NCBI RefSeq assembly: GCF_014174305.1
Contig: NZ_JABEQH010000030.1
Location: 1-33,415, forward strand
DNA: 33,415 nt
DNA from: Gluconacetobacter johannae
GTDB taxonomy: Bacteria > Pseudomonadota > Alphaproteobacteria > Acetobacterales > Acetobacteraceae
Direction of reading: 5' to 3'
The translations under genes and the position numbers were made by a program. The notes below the pieces were generated by a model that was not told the origin of the DNA, searched no databases, and worked only from the letters and a program-made list of their open reading frames with translations. How positions within the stretch are numbered: position 1 is the first letter of the stretch; each line of letters begins with the position of its first letter. Shown here one piece after another: positions 16,111 to 23,923 of this stretch.

Positions 16111-17150
16111 GGGATGTCTCCTGATGCGGGGGCCGCCGCGAAACCCGGCGGCGACGGCAGGCCGGGCGAGGCGACGGCCAGCGCCTTGAACAGCCGCCCC
16201 ATGCGATCGGGCGCGGCCAGGCGCTGCGCCGCATCGCGAATGGCGTGGGCCTCGGCCGGCGGGCGGCCGCGGGCCAGTTGCTCGGCCCGGGCGAACAGGC
16301 CCAGGCCCGCCAGCAGCGCGCCCTGCGTCACGCTGCCATGGACATCGGCCCCGGCGGTGCGCGCGGCGGCGGCGAAGGCGGCGAAATCGACATGCGCGGT
16401 CAGGTCGGCCTGGCCGGGGTCGGCCAGCGGCCAGGCCGGCTCGCGCTCGCGCAGGGCCTGCAACGTGTCGCCCCACAGCGCGCCGTCATAGCCGTAATCG
16501 ACGAACAGCGCGACGCCGGGCGCCCGGCGGAGGCGCGCCGCAATGGCGCGCGCCACCGCCAGGGCGTCGGCGCAGACCTCCAGCACCTCGCCCGGCGGCA
16601 CGGGGCGATCGAACGGGCCGCCCGCCGGCAGGTCGGCCGCCGGCCGGGTCACGAAGCCCATGCCCTGCACGAAGCGCTCGTCCCACCCGTCCACGCTCCG
16701 CACGAACTGGCGGATCGGCAGGGCGTCGAGAAATTCGTTGGCCAGCAGGATCATCGGCCCGTCCGGCACCGCCTCGATCCGCTCATGCCAGACGACGGGC
16801 CGCGCGGCCCGCCCCTCCAGCGCCCCGGCCTGGACGGCGCGCAGGCGCGGCGACGTTTCCACCAGATGGATCGCGGCGGCGGCATGGCACTCCGGCGCCA
16901 CGCGCGCCAGCAGGCGCAGCATGTCGGCCATCAGGGTGCCGCGCCCCGGCCCGGCCTCGACCAGCAGGAACGGGTCGGGCCGGCCCATCCCCTGCCAGGT
17001 GACGGCGACCCACGCACCCAGGATTTCGCCGAACATCTGCGAGATCTCGGGCGCGGTCGCGAAATCGGCGAACGGGTCGCGCCCGGCGTAATAGGCCGCA
17101 TTGGCCCGCGCCATGAAACGATCCAGACGTTCCTCCCCGCCCGCCGTCAC
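16107..17150 (-). CDS. MidA/NDUFAF7-family SAM-dependent protein methyltransferase
   Basis: This 347-residue class I methyltransferase belongs to the DUF185 (MidA) family, whose mitochondrial member NDUFAF7 dimethylates an arginine of complex I subunit NDUFS2. Family blocks are DFATAPEISQMFGEILGAW (29-47), the SAM motif LLVEAGPGRGTLMADML (62-78), LLANEFLDALPI, and LFVDYGYDG. The N-terminus is shorter than usual: most homologues carry about 20 more residues before the GYYxxRDP motif. I start at GTG 17150, which overlaps the lgt stop (GTGA); the ATG at 17114 is the alternative. Bacterial targets are not well defined; complex I assembly is the likely role. Confidence 0.88.
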   Translation of the reverse strand: MTAGGEERLDRFMARANAAYYAGRDPFADFATAPEISQMFGEILGAWVAVTWQGMGRPDPFLLVEAGPGRGTLMADMLRLLARVAPECHAAAAIHLVETSPRLRAVQAGALEGRAARPVVWHERIEAVPDGPMILLANEFLDALPIRQFVRSVDGWDERFVQGMGFVTRPAADLPAGGPFDRPVPPGEVLEVCADALAVARAIAARLRRAPGVALFVDYGYDGALWGDTLQALREREPAWPLADPGQADLTAHVDFAAFAAAARTAGADVHGSVTQGALLAGLGLFARAEQLARGRPPAEAHAIRDAAQRLAAPDRMGRLFKALAVASPGLPSPPGFAAAPASGDIP

Positions 17151-17992
17151 GCGGCATCGGCCCCGGCGTCGGCCGGCATCAGCACCGGGCGGGGCGGGCG
17201 CATCATCGCCTGCGCCATCAGCCCCATGCCCGCGATCGCCATGGGCACGCACAGCACCTGCCCCATCGTGGTGCCGAAGGGTAGGAAGCCGATGAAGGCG
17301 TCCGGCTCGCGGAAGAATTCGCAGATGCTCCGCGCCACGGCGTAGCCGAACAGGAACAGGCCCGACAGGAAGCCCGGCCGTTCGCGCACCGCCGCCCGGC
17401 GCGACACCACCCACATCACCGCGAACAGCACCGCCCCCTCCAGCAGCGCCTCGTACAGTTCGGACGGATGACGGGGTTCCGGCCCCGCCTGGGGAAAGAT
17501 CATCGCCCAGGGCAGGCTGGCCGGGGCCGGACGCCCCCACAGTTCGCCGTTGATGAAATTGGCCAGACGCCCCAGCCCCAGCCCCATCGGCACCACCACG
17601 GTCACCCGATCGGAAAAGCCGAGGAAACTGAGCCCGTTGCGCCAGCTGAACAATGCCAGGGCAATAACGACGCCCAGCGCCCCGCCATGGAACGACATGC
17701 CGCCATGCCAGACCTGCAAGGCCGCCAGCGGATGCGCCAGATAGACGCCCGGCTGGTAGAACAGGATGTAGCCCAGCCGCCCGCCCAGCACGACGCCCAG
17801 CGTCGCCCAGGTCAGGAAATCGTCGACCTGCAGGGCCGTCGCCGCCCGGGGCGCCAGCGCCACCAGGCGGCGCACCAGCCGCCAGCCGATCAGCAGGGCG
17901 GCGATATACGCCATGGCGTACCAGCGGATCGCCAGCGGCCCGACATGCACCATGACCGGATCGAATTGCGGGAATATCAGCACGGGCAGCAT
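17147..17992 (-). CDS. lgt: Prolipoprotein diacylglyceryl transferase Lgt
   Basis: This 281-residue polytopic inner-membrane enzyme transfers diacylglycerol from phosphatidylglycerol to the lipobox cysteine of prolipoproteins, the first step of lipoprotein maturation. The Lgt signature GRLANFINGELWGRP (141-155) and the conserved HGGMSFHGG (96-104) with catalytic-region histidine are present, along with about seven hydrophobic segments. The start at 17992 has only a weak purine-rich ribosome site (AGAAAGA). It heads the four-gene run lgt-midA-pgeF-lipoprotein, each overlapping by 4 nt. Confidence 0.96.
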   Translation of the reverse strand: MLPVLIFPQFDPVMVHVGPLAIRWYAMAYIAALLIGWRLVRRLVALAPRAATALQVDDFLTWATLGVVLGGRLGYILFYQPGVYLAHPLAALQVWHGGMSFHGGALGVVIALALFSWRNGLSFLGFSDRVTVVVPMGLGLGRLANFINGELWGRPAPASLPWAMIFPQAGPEPRHPSELYEALLEGAVLFAVMWVVSRRAAVRERPGFLSGLFLFGYAVARSICEFFREPDAFIGFLPFGTTMGQVLCVPMAIAGMGLMAQAMMRPPRPVLMPADAGADAA

Positions 17993-18040
17993 GCGGCGTC
18001 TTTCTGCTGGATCAGGTCGGGGAAAGATCGGTTGGGGGCG

Positions 18041-19021
18041 TCACAGGTACGGGTCGGCGGCGGCGAGGTAGTCCCGCACATAGCGGCCCACCCCGTCTTC
18101 CAGCGACGTGAACGGCCGGGCATAGCCCGCCGCGCGCAGGCGCGTCATGTCGGCGCGGGTATAGGACTGGTACTGGCCGCGCAGGGCGTCGGGCATGTCC
18201 ACGAATTCCACCCGGCGTGGCTGGCCGGCGGCGTCGCACACCGCATGCGCCAGGTCCAGATAGCTCCGCGCGACGCCGGTGCCGCAATTGAACAGGCCGC
18301 AGACCTCCGGCGCATCCAGCAGCCACAGCATCACGTTCACCACGTCGCCGACCCAGATGAAATCCCGCGCCTGCGCCCCGTCGGCCAGCCCCGCGACCTC
18401 CGAACGGAACAGCCGCGCCGGCAGCCCCTGGCGGACTTCGTCGTACTTCGCCTTCACCACCGAAGTCATCCGGCCCTTGTGATACTCGTTCGGCCCGTAG
18501 ACGTTGAAGAATTTCAGCCCCGCCCACTGCGGCGGCGCCACGTCCCCGCGCGCCAGGCGCGCCGCCACCTGCCGGTCGAACACATGCTTCGACCAGCCGT
18601 ACAGGTTCAGCGGGTGCAACGCGTCCAGCCCCGCCGGGTCGTCGGAAAACTGCTCCGGCCGGTCGGCCCCGCCGTAGGTCGCGGCCGACGAGGCATAGAT
18701 GAACCGCGCGCCGTTGCGCGCGCACCAGTCCCACAGCCGCATCGACAGTTCGACATTGGTCCGCCACACCAGGTCGCCGTCGCGGGCCGTCGTCTCGCTG
18801 ATCGCCCCCAGGTGGAAGACGGCGGTGACAGGGGGCCGGGTGGCCAGGAAATCGTCCAGCGCCTCGGGCGCCAGCAGCCGGTCGGGCGGGTGGCGGGCGA
18901 CGTTGCGCCACTTGTCGCCCACGCCCAGCCGGTCGACGACGATCGTTTCCTCGCCCCGCGCCCGAAGCGCCGCCTGCAGACACGAGCCGATGAACCCGGC
19001 CCCACCGGTGATGATAATCAT
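18041..19021 (-). CDS. hldD: ADP-L-glycero-D-manno-heptose 6-epimerase
   Basis: This 326-residue short-chain dehydrogenase/reductase epimerises ADP-D-glycero- to ADP-L-glycero-D-manno-heptose, the last step in making the heptose of the LPS inner core. The NAD(P)-binding GGAGFIGS (6-13), VGDKWRN (34-40), the Ser-Tyr-Lys triad residues (Ser111/112 in YASSAATYGG, Tyr141 and Lys145 in YGWSK) and FFNVYGPNEYHKGRM are typical of HldD rather than of UDP-glucose epimerase. Length is typical. ATG 19021 lacks a strong Shine-Dalgarno. It is divergent from ubiK, with about 160 nt between the two starts. Confidence 0.94.
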   Translation of the reverse strand: MIIITGGAGFIGSCLQAALRARGEETIVVDRLGVGDKWRNVARHPPDRLLAPEALDDFLATRPPVTAVFHLGAISETTARDGDLVWRTNVELSMRLWDWCARNGARFIYASSAATYGGADRPEQFSDDPAGLDALHPLNLYGWSKHVFDRQVAARLARGDVAPPQWAGLKFFNVYGPNEYHKGRMTSVVKAKYDEVRQGLPARLFRSEVAGLADGAQARDFIWVGDVVNVMLWLLDAPEVCGLFNCGTGVARSYLDLAHAVCDAAGQPRRVEFVDMPDALRGQYQSYTRADMTRLRAAGYARPFTSLEDGVGRYVRDYLAAADPYL

Positions 19022-19183
19022 GACCCCGGTTTATAGGGATGCGCCGCCCGTCCTCCAAGCGGGGACGAATGGCGGATGGCCTTGGCGGCATGGAATGTCT
19101 ATATCGTCGGCACCATATGCATCCGGCCCGCCGCCTTCCGCGCGGCGGGCCGGCAGAACCGCCCTGGAACAGGAGGCCCCGCG

Positions 19184-19501
19184 ATGACCGACAGGCCACG
19201 CTTTTTCGATGATCTCGCCGGTGTCGCCGGCGGCGCGTTTTCCGCCCTGGCCGGCGTGCGCGAGGAAATCGGCGCCATCGTCCGCGCCCGCGTGGACGAG
19301 GCCCTGGCGTCGCTGAACCTGGTCCGCCGGGACGAGTTCGAGGTCGTGCGCGAACTGGCCGGCCGCGCCCGCGCCGGGCAGGAAGACGCCGAGGCGCGGC
19401 TGGCCGCCCTCGAATCGCGAATCGCGGCGCTGGAGGCCGACAGCGGCCGGTTCCAGCCCTACGCCCCGCCGCAGGATCCGGCGCCCTTCAATTCGTTCTG
19501 A
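19184..19501 (+). CDS. UbiK/YqiC-like BMFP-domain accessory factor
   Basis: This 105-residue protein has the BMFP (DUF526) pattern: an N-terminal amphipathic segment (FFDDLAGVAGGAFSALAGV) and a C-terminal coiled coil, LVRRDEFEVVRELAGRARAG followed by a leucine heptad run to about residue 87. UbiK in gammaproteobacteria is a trimer that helps the Ubi complex make ubiquinone under aerobic growth. The family identity is good; the exact role in this organism is inferred. ATG 19184 has AGGAGG 7 nt upstream. It is a single gene, divergent from hldD, with a large hairpin downstream. Confidence 0.82.
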   Translation: MTDRPRFFDDLAGVAGGAFSALAGVREEIGAIVRARVDEALASLNLVRRDEFEVVRELAGRARAGQEDAEARLAALESRIAALEADSGRFQPYAPPQDPAPFNSF

Positions 19502-19597
19502 AATCGAACGAGGCGGCCGAAAAAATCCGCGCCGGACAGGCGTCGCCCGCGCGCGACGCTTGCCAGCCTGCCCGCACCGCCCATAGGGTTAACGGGT

Positions 19598-19638
19598 GGC
19601 CGTGTCTCGCCCCCCCAGGGCGGGACAGCGACACGGCC
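19598..19638. other. Long two-step hairpin between the UbiK-like and YbjN genes
   Basis: A 9-bp stem (GGCCGTGTC at 19598-19606 with GACACGGCC at 19630-19638) encloses a CGCCC/GGGCG inner stem. No T-tract follows. It may be a terminator for the UbiK-like gene or a structured 5' leader of the YbjN gene, whose start is about 70 nt further on. Confidence 0.5.
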
Positions 19639-19706
19639 CGGTTCGCAGACGTTCGGGGTCCGGCGCGCGACGCCGGCCTCCCTCCACGGCTTTCGGGGAG
19701 TCCCAC

Positions 19707-20210
19707 ATGCCTGCCCTTACGCTCTCCTCACCCTCCCAGGACTCCAACCCCCTCGATCTCATGGAACAGATCGTCGGCGGATACGAATGGGCGTTCGAAC
19801 GCCGCAACGATTCCGAGATGGCCGCCGAGGCCCCCGGAAAATGGTGCGATTACGGCCTGTACTTCTCCTGGTCGCGCGAAGTCAGCGCGATGCATTTCAC
19901 CTGCACGTTCGACCTGAAGGTTCCGCCCCAGCAACGCCGCGCCCTGTTCGAACTGGTCGCCCTGGCGAACGAACGCCTGTGGATCGGCCATTTCGGCATG
20001 GATCTGGAAAGCGGCATGCCGCTGTTCCGCCACGCGGTCCTGCTGCGCGGCGCGCCGGGGGCGTCGATGGAAAGCCTGGAAGACATGATCGACATCGCAA
20101 TCACCGAATGCGAACGTTTCTATCCCGCATTCCAGTTCGTCCTGTGGGGCGGCAAGACCCCCGCCGAGGCCCTGGAGGCCGCGATGCTCGACTGCGCGGG
20201 CGAAGCATGA
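19707..20210 (+). CDS. YbjN-family protein
   Basis: This 167-residue protein belongs to the YbjN domain family ('bacterial sensory transduction regulator'), with a typical alphaproteobacterial version: NPLDLMEQIVGGYEWAFERR, WCDYGLYFSWSREVSAMHFTCTFDL, NERLWIGHFGMD and ECERFYPAFQFVLWGG. The fold resembles type III secretion chaperones. Its molecular function is unknown, though YbjN affects stress tolerance and motility in E. coli. ATG 19707 has GGGGAG upstream. Its stop overlaps the proC start (ATGA), a conserved pairing that couples the two. Confidence 0.85.
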   Translation: MPALTLSSPSQDSNPLDLMEQIVGGYEWAFERRNDSEMAAEAPGKWCDYGLYFSWSREVSAMHFTCTFDLKVPPQQRRALFELVALANERLWIGHFGMDLESGMPLFRHAVLLRGAPGASMESLEDMIDIAITECERFYPAFQFVLWGGKTPAEALEAAMLDCAGEA

Positions 20211-21040
20211 GCCACGGCGCCGGAACCCCGCGCGATCCCATCCCGCCGCTGCTGCTGGTCGGCTGCGGGCAGATGGGCGGCGCCATGCTGGCCGGCTGGC
20301 TGGCCGAAGGGCTGGCCCCTTCGGTCATTCTCGACCGGCATCGCGACACGGTTCCGGCGCCGCACCGCGTCGTGCCCCTGGCGGCCGACCTGCCGGCCGA
20401 TTTCGTCCCGTCGCTGATCGTGCTGGCCACCAAGCCGCAGAAGGCCGCCGCCGTCATCCCCGACCTGGCGCGCTTCGCACGGCACGCCCCGGTCCTGTCG
20501 GTCATGGCCGGCAAGACGGTCGGCGGCCTGGCCGACGCCTTCGCGGCGGCGGGGGCGCCGGGCGCGGTCGTTATCCGGGCGATGCCCAACACGCCCTCGG
20601 CCATCGGGCAGGGCATGACGGTATGCTACGCCCCGCCGCCGGCCACCCCCGCCCAGCGCGCCCTGTGCGAACGCGTGCTGTCGGCCATCGGCGACACCGC
20701 CTGGGTCGAGGCCGAGGACCAGATGGACGCCGTCACGGCGGTGTCCGGCAGCGGCCCCGCCTATGTCTTCCTGCTGGCCGAGCTGATGGAACGCGCCGGC
20801 ATCGCCCAGGGCCTGCCCCCCGCGCTGGCGCGGCGCATCGCCCGGCGCACGGTGTCGGGCGCCGGCGCGCTGATGGAACGGACCGACGTGGACGCCGCCG
20901 AACTGCGCCGCCGCGTGACCAGCCCCGGCGGCACCACGCAGCAGGCCCTGTCGGTGCTGATGGCGGCGGACGCCTGGCCCGCCACCCTGGACGCCGCCAT
21001 CCACGCCGCGGCCCTGCGCGCGCGCGAACTGGCGTCCTGA
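20207..21040 (+). CDS. proC: Pyrroline-5-carboxylate reductase
   Basis: This 277-residue enzyme catalyses the last step of proline synthesis, NAD(P)H-dependent reduction of pyrroline-5-carboxylate. The Rossmann motif LLVGCGQMGGAML (17-29), VLATKPQ, VIRAMPNTPSAIGQGMTV, and the C-terminal signature AVSGSGPAYVFLLAELMERAG ... RRRVTSPGGTTQQAL are all present. Length is typical. Its start overlaps the YbjN-family stop by 4 nt. Together with proA in the other block, two of three proline-synthesis genes lie in this window. Confidence 0.95.
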   Translation: MSHGAGTPRDPIPPLLLVGCGQMGGAMLAGWLAEGLAPSVILDRHRDTVPAPHRVVPLAADLPADFVPSLIVLATKPQKAAAVIPDLARFARHAPVLSVMAGKTVGGLADAFAAAGAPGAVVIRAMPNTPSAIGQGMTVCYAPPPATPAQRALCERVLSAIGDTAWVEAEDQMDAVTAVSGSGPAYVFLLAELMERAGIAQGLPPALARRIARRTVSGAGALMERTDVDAAELRRRVTSPGGTTQQALSVLMAADAWPATLDAAIHAAALRARELAS

Positions 21041-21204
21041 CCCGCACGGGGCCTTCCGCGCACATTTCGAAGACCGGACGCATCTCACCCCGGCGTCCGG
21101 CGAACTTGCGCCCCGCCCCACCGTAATTTAACCGCAATACGGACCGAGCCTGTCCGGATCGGCCGGACCGCAGGCATAGACCCGAAGATACGTCAGAAGA
21201 CCTC

Positions 21205-21861
21205 ATGGACAACGACCAGTTCGACGATGCCCTGCTCCGCTCCGCGATGGAACGCACCGCGCTCTACGGATGGCGGCGGCTGACGATCGTCGACGCCGCG
21301 CGCGACGCGGGCATCCCGCTGGACGACGCCCGCCGGCGCTTCCCGCTGAAACCCTGCGTCCTGCTGAAGCTGGGACGCCTGGCCGACGAATCCGCCCTGG
21401 TCGACGACGGCAGCACCGGCACCCCGCGCGAAAAGCTGTTCGACCTGCTGATGCGGCGGTTCGACGTGCTGCAGCAATATCGCGCCGGCGTGCGCGCGGT
21501 GCTGCGCGCCCTGCCCTTCGACCCGGCGCTGGCGCTGCTGCTGGGCGGCGCCACGCTCGAGAGCATGCGCTGGATGGCCAGCGCCGCCGGCCTGGACATC
21601 TCGGGCGTGGCGGGCGCCCTGCGGGTCAAGGGGCTGGTGGGCGTGTGGGCCTACGCCCTGCGGGCCTGGGACCGCGACGACAGCGAGGACCTGTCGCACA
21701 CCATGGCCGCCCTGGACCACGCGCTGGACCGCGCCGCCCGCCTGGGCAACCTGCTGGAACGCCGCTCGGCCTCGCCCACCGCCGACACGGCGATGACGGG
21801 CGCGACCGACATCGACCCGTCCGTGGACCTGCCGCTGGAGCCGTCGCCCGAACCGTTCTGA
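21205..21861 (+). CDS. TetR-like / COQ9-like protein
   Basis: This 218-residue protein starts with a TetR-type helix-turn-helix region (about 10-60: LLRSAMERTALYGWRRLTIVDAARDAGI). The rest is helical and ends with VWAYALRAWDRDDSEDLSHTMAALDHALDRAARLGNLL, a pattern that resembles the C-terminal part of COQ9, a lipid-binding ubiquinone factor built on the TetR fold. It may therefore be a COQ9 homologue rather than a DNA-binding repressor. No regulated target is obvious. The Asp/Pro-rich C-terminal tail (from about 185) is probably disordered. The start ATG 21205 has no strong ribosome site. It is followed by a clear hairpin terminator at 21875-21896. Confidence 0.65.
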   Translation: MDNDQFDDALLRSAMERTALYGWRRLTIVDAARDAGIPLDDARRRFPLKPCVLLKLGRLADESALVDDGSTGTPREKLFDLLMRRFDVLQQYRAGVRAVLRALPFDPALALLLGGATLESMRWMASAAGLDISGVAGALRVKGLVGVWAYALRAWDRDDSEDLSHTMAALDHALDRAARLGNLLERRSASPTADTAMTGATDIDPSVDLPLEPSPEPF

Positions 21862-21874
21862 CCCCCATCCGGCC

Positions 21875-21896
21875 AAAGGGGGCATCTGCCCCCTTT
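21875..21896 (+). terminator. Terminator hairpin after the TetR/COQ9-like gene
   Basis: A perfect 10-bp stem, AAAGGGGGCA and TGCCCCCTTT, with a 2-nt centre begins 14 nt after the stop codon. The terminal TTT gives a short T-run on the plus strand. Confidence 0.75.
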
Positions 21897-21949
21897 ACGC
21901 CACCGGGAAGAACACATTAGAAGGGCGATGCCGAACGGACTCGGCATGT

Positions 21950-22024
21950 TGGGGCGTAGCCAAGCGGTAAGGCAGCGGATTTTGATTCCGCCATTCGGAG
22001 GTTCGATCCCTCCCGCCCCAGCCA
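21950..22024 (+). tRNA. tRNA-Gln (anticodon TTG)
   Basis: The cloverleaf is complete. The acceptor stem TGGGGCG pairs with CGCCCCA, the D arm is GCC..AGCGGTAA..GGC, and the anticodon stem GCGGA/TCCGC surrounds loop TTTTGAT with anticodon TTG at 21982-21984. The T arm is GGAGG-TTCGATC-CCTCC. The discriminator G and an encoded CCA (22022-22024) follow. It reads CAA (and by wobble CAG) glutamine codons. A 7-bp hairpin (ATGCCGA/TCGGCAT, 21928-21947) lies directly upstream, 2 nt before the mature 5' end. Confidence 0.97.
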
Positions 22025-22120
22025 GAGCCAACGCCAGAGCCCGGCACTCAGATCGAAAATCACGAAAATGCGCGATCAATACACGGATTGATCGTGACCC
22101 ATCCGGTCACCCCGGCCCCT

Positions 22121-22168
22121 GGCGGGCCGGTCCTGCTGCCCCACGGCGGGCCGGTCCTGCTGCCCCAC
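22121..22168. repeat. Two exact tandem copies of a 24-bp unit
   Basis: The unit GGCGGGCCGGTCCTGCTGCC plus CCAC occurs at 22121-22144 and again immediately at 22145-22168. It lies between the tRNA and the HU gene. The second copy runs into the hairpin at 22163-22190. Confidence 0.85.
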
Positions 22169-22190
22169 GGCCGGCAGGCCGGCCGTGGGG
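22163..22190. terminator. Strong hairpin downstream of the HU gene
   Basis: A perfect 12-bp GC-rich stem (CCCCACGGCCGG/CCGGCCGTGGGG) with a CAGG loop lies 27 nt past the HU stop codon. There is no T-run on either strand. It probably marks the 3' end of the HU transcript, and perhaps blocks read-through from the tRNA side too. Confidence 0.65.
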
Positions 22191-22217
22191 GGCGTCATAC
22201 GAACGCGGAAAAACGGC

Positions 22218-22487
22218 TCAGACCGCCTTCTTCAGGTTCGGGCTGGCCTTGAAACGCACTGTCTTGCCGGCCTTGACCTTCACCGGGTCGCCGGTACGGG
22301 GGTTAAGCGCCTTGCGCGCCTTGGTCTTCTTGACCGTGAACGTCCCGAACGACGGCAGCGTGAAGCCGCCTTCCTTCTTCAGTTCCTTGACGATGGCGGA
22401 AATCAGGTCGGATGCTGCCTGGTTGGCGGCGACGCCGGTGCAGTCGATCGAATCCTGGATAACCGCGGCGATGAAGGCCTTGCTCAT
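22218..22487 (-). CDS. HU-family nucleoid DNA-binding protein
   Basis: This 89-residue protein is a typical HU/IHF-fold dimeric DNA-binding and -bending protein that compacts the nucleoid. Recognisable parts are ELKKEGGFTLPSFGTFTV, the beta-arm region KARKALNPRTGDPVKVKAGKTVRFKAS, and the C-terminal LKKAV. The arm keeps NPRTGDPV, with the conserved proline at the DNA-intercalating position. I take ATG 22487 (MSKAFIAAV), as in relatives. The AGGAG is about 12 nt upstream, longer than ideal; a start further upstream would add residues without family similarity. Strong expression is expected. It is divergent from the RgpF-like gene. Confidence 0.93.
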   Translation of the reverse strand: MSKAFIAAVIQDSIDCTGVAANQAASDLISAIVKELKKEGGFTLPSFGTFTVKKTKARKALNPRTGDPVKVKAGKTVRFKASPNLKKAV

Positions 22488-22745
22488 TGAGACTGTCTGC
22501 TCCTTAGTCAAGTTACCACGGGACAACGCCGTGACCGGGCCAGCCGTTCACGACGTCTTGCGTCGAAGGTCGCGGCTTGTAGCGCGCACCTTCATCTTAT
22601 GCCAGAAAAATTTTCGACGCATGGACAATCTTGCTGACATGGACTGCAAAAGCCGTCTCCCTTGCCGAAAGGGCCGATTCCCACCGGCATCTGGCCAAGG
22701 CCATTTTCGTCATAACGATTGCGGACTATTCCGGGTCGCGCGTCC

Positions 22746-23636
22746 GTGAGCCGCACCGTCTGCCTGTTCGCCCAGTACGATCCGGCGGGCCGCCTGGCGC
22801 CGCATGTGCGCCATTACCTGGCCGAACTGGCCGCCTGCGGCATGACCATCCACCTGGCGCTGTCGGGTGCGGCCAAGACCGACGCCCAGACCGCGCAATT
22901 CTGCGCCCGCCACGGCATCACCGCCCATCCCCGCCCCAACGGCGGGCTGGATTTCGGCGCATGGCAGGACCTGCTGGCGGCCGGATGCGCCGCAGGGGCA
23001 GACCGGATCGTGCTGGCCAACGACAGCGTGTTCGGCCCGCTGCGCCCCCTGGCCCCCATCGTGCGCGCCATGATGGACCGGCCGGCCGACGTCTGGGGGC
23101 TGGTCGAATCCCACAGCGTCGCCTGGCACCTGCAATCGTGGTTCCTGTGCTTCACCGCACAGGCGCTGGACCATCCGGCCATCCGCCTAGTCCTTGCCCA
23201 GCCCTTCGCCCGGATGAACAAGCCGGAAATCGTCCTGCATGGCGAGGTCGGGCTGGGCCTGGCGATCCGCAGCGCCGGCCTGCGCGCTGCCGCCGCCTGG
23301 CCGGACCGCAGGGCCGGCCTGCGCCGGCTGGTGCCCACCAACCCCATGCACGCCGACTGGCTGTCGGTCGCACGGTCGGACACCGTGCCGTTCATCAAGG
23401 TGGAACTGCTGCGCGACAACCCATGCGGAATCTTCTGGACCGGCCAGTGGCGCGCCCTGGTGGCCCGCAGCCCGCAGTTCCAGGCCGACTGGATCGAGAC
23501 CTTCCTGCGCGACCAGCCCCGCCGGGGCGCGACCCCGCGCGCGGGGTGGAAGATGCGCCTGCTCTATCTCGTCCTCAGCCGCGACCGGGGCGTGGTTCTG
23601 ACCGCCCTGCTGTCGGGACGCGGCGGCCGGGGGTGA
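22746..23636 (+). CDS. Rhamnan synthesis protein F (RgpF)-like protein
   Basis: This 296-residue protein matches the RgpF family (Pfam PF05045), found in polysaccharide and LPS O-antigen loci with roles in rhamnan or mixed glycan assembly. Typical parts are the start TVCLFAQYDPAGRLAPHVRHYL, NGGLDFGAWQDLL, IVLANDSVFGPLRPL, VWGLVESHSVAWHLQSWFLCF and a late LHGEVGLGL. No membrane helix or signal peptide is seen. I take GTG 22746 as the start; a TTG at 22719 is the alternative, and neither has a strong ribosome site. It is a single plus-strand gene, convergent with the double glycosyltransferase, and opens the glycan-related accessory region. The reaction is not established for this family. Confidence 0.78.
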   Translation: MSRTVCLFAQYDPAGRLAPHVRHYLAELAACGMTIHLALSGAAKTDAQTAQFCARHGITAHPRPNGGLDFGAWQDLLAAGCAAGADRIVLANDSVFGPLRPLAPIVRAMMDRPADVWGLVESHSVAWHLQSWFLCFTAQALDHPAIRLVLAQPFARMNKPEIVLHGEVGLGLAIRSAGLRAAAAWPDRRAGLRRLVPTNPMHADWLSVARSDTVPFIKVELLRDNPCGIFWTGQWRALVARSPQFQADWIETFLRDQPRRGATPRAGWKMRLLYLVLSRDRGVVLTALLSGRGGRG

Positions 23637-23640
23637 GAAA

Positions 23641-23920
23641 GTCGGGCTCTGCCCGAACCCGGCAAGGGCCCAAGGCCCTTGCATCCCATTCGTTTTATAA
23701 AGTCCGGGGTTTCCAAAGGTTCTGTTGTCGTTAGGTGTTGGTGACGAATCTCAGGGCTCTGCCCTGAAACCCGCCAAAGGGCCGAGCCCTTTGGAAACCA
23801 ATCCGTTATCCATGATCGGGGTCCAGGGCCTCAGGCCCTGGTGGGTTCGGGCAACGCCCGACCTCCCTCGCCCACAGCGAAGGAAGAAGCGTTACTGTCG
23901 CGCTTATCGGGCAAAGCCCC
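23641..23920. repeat. Hairpin-mosaic intergenic repeat, copy C
   Basis: About 280 bp, the longest copy. It contains GTCGGGC/GCCCGAA-type, CAAGGGCC/GGCCCTTG, CAGGGC/GCCCTG, CCAAAGGGC/GCCCTTTGG, CAGGGCC/GGCCCTG and TCGGGC/GCCCGA hairpins in a row, then the tail shared with copy B. It fills the gap between the stop of the RgpF-like gene and the stop of the 876-residue glycosyltransferase. Its middle part (about 23720-23755) differs from copy B, so units seem to be exchanged between copies. Confidence 0.85.
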
Positions 23921-23923
23921 TTG

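Noticed and set aside
17468-19036. A 522-codon plus-strand frame opposite lgt and hldD
   Set aside because: It covers two clearly identified minus-strand genes and has no recognisable domain.
12436-22506. Identical 13-mer AGGAGCAGACAGT at the ribosome sites of rplY and the HU gene
   Set aside because: Shared 13-mers are expected by chance in a window this size, and the match includes the Shine-Dalgarno itself. The distance to the start codon differs between the two genes.
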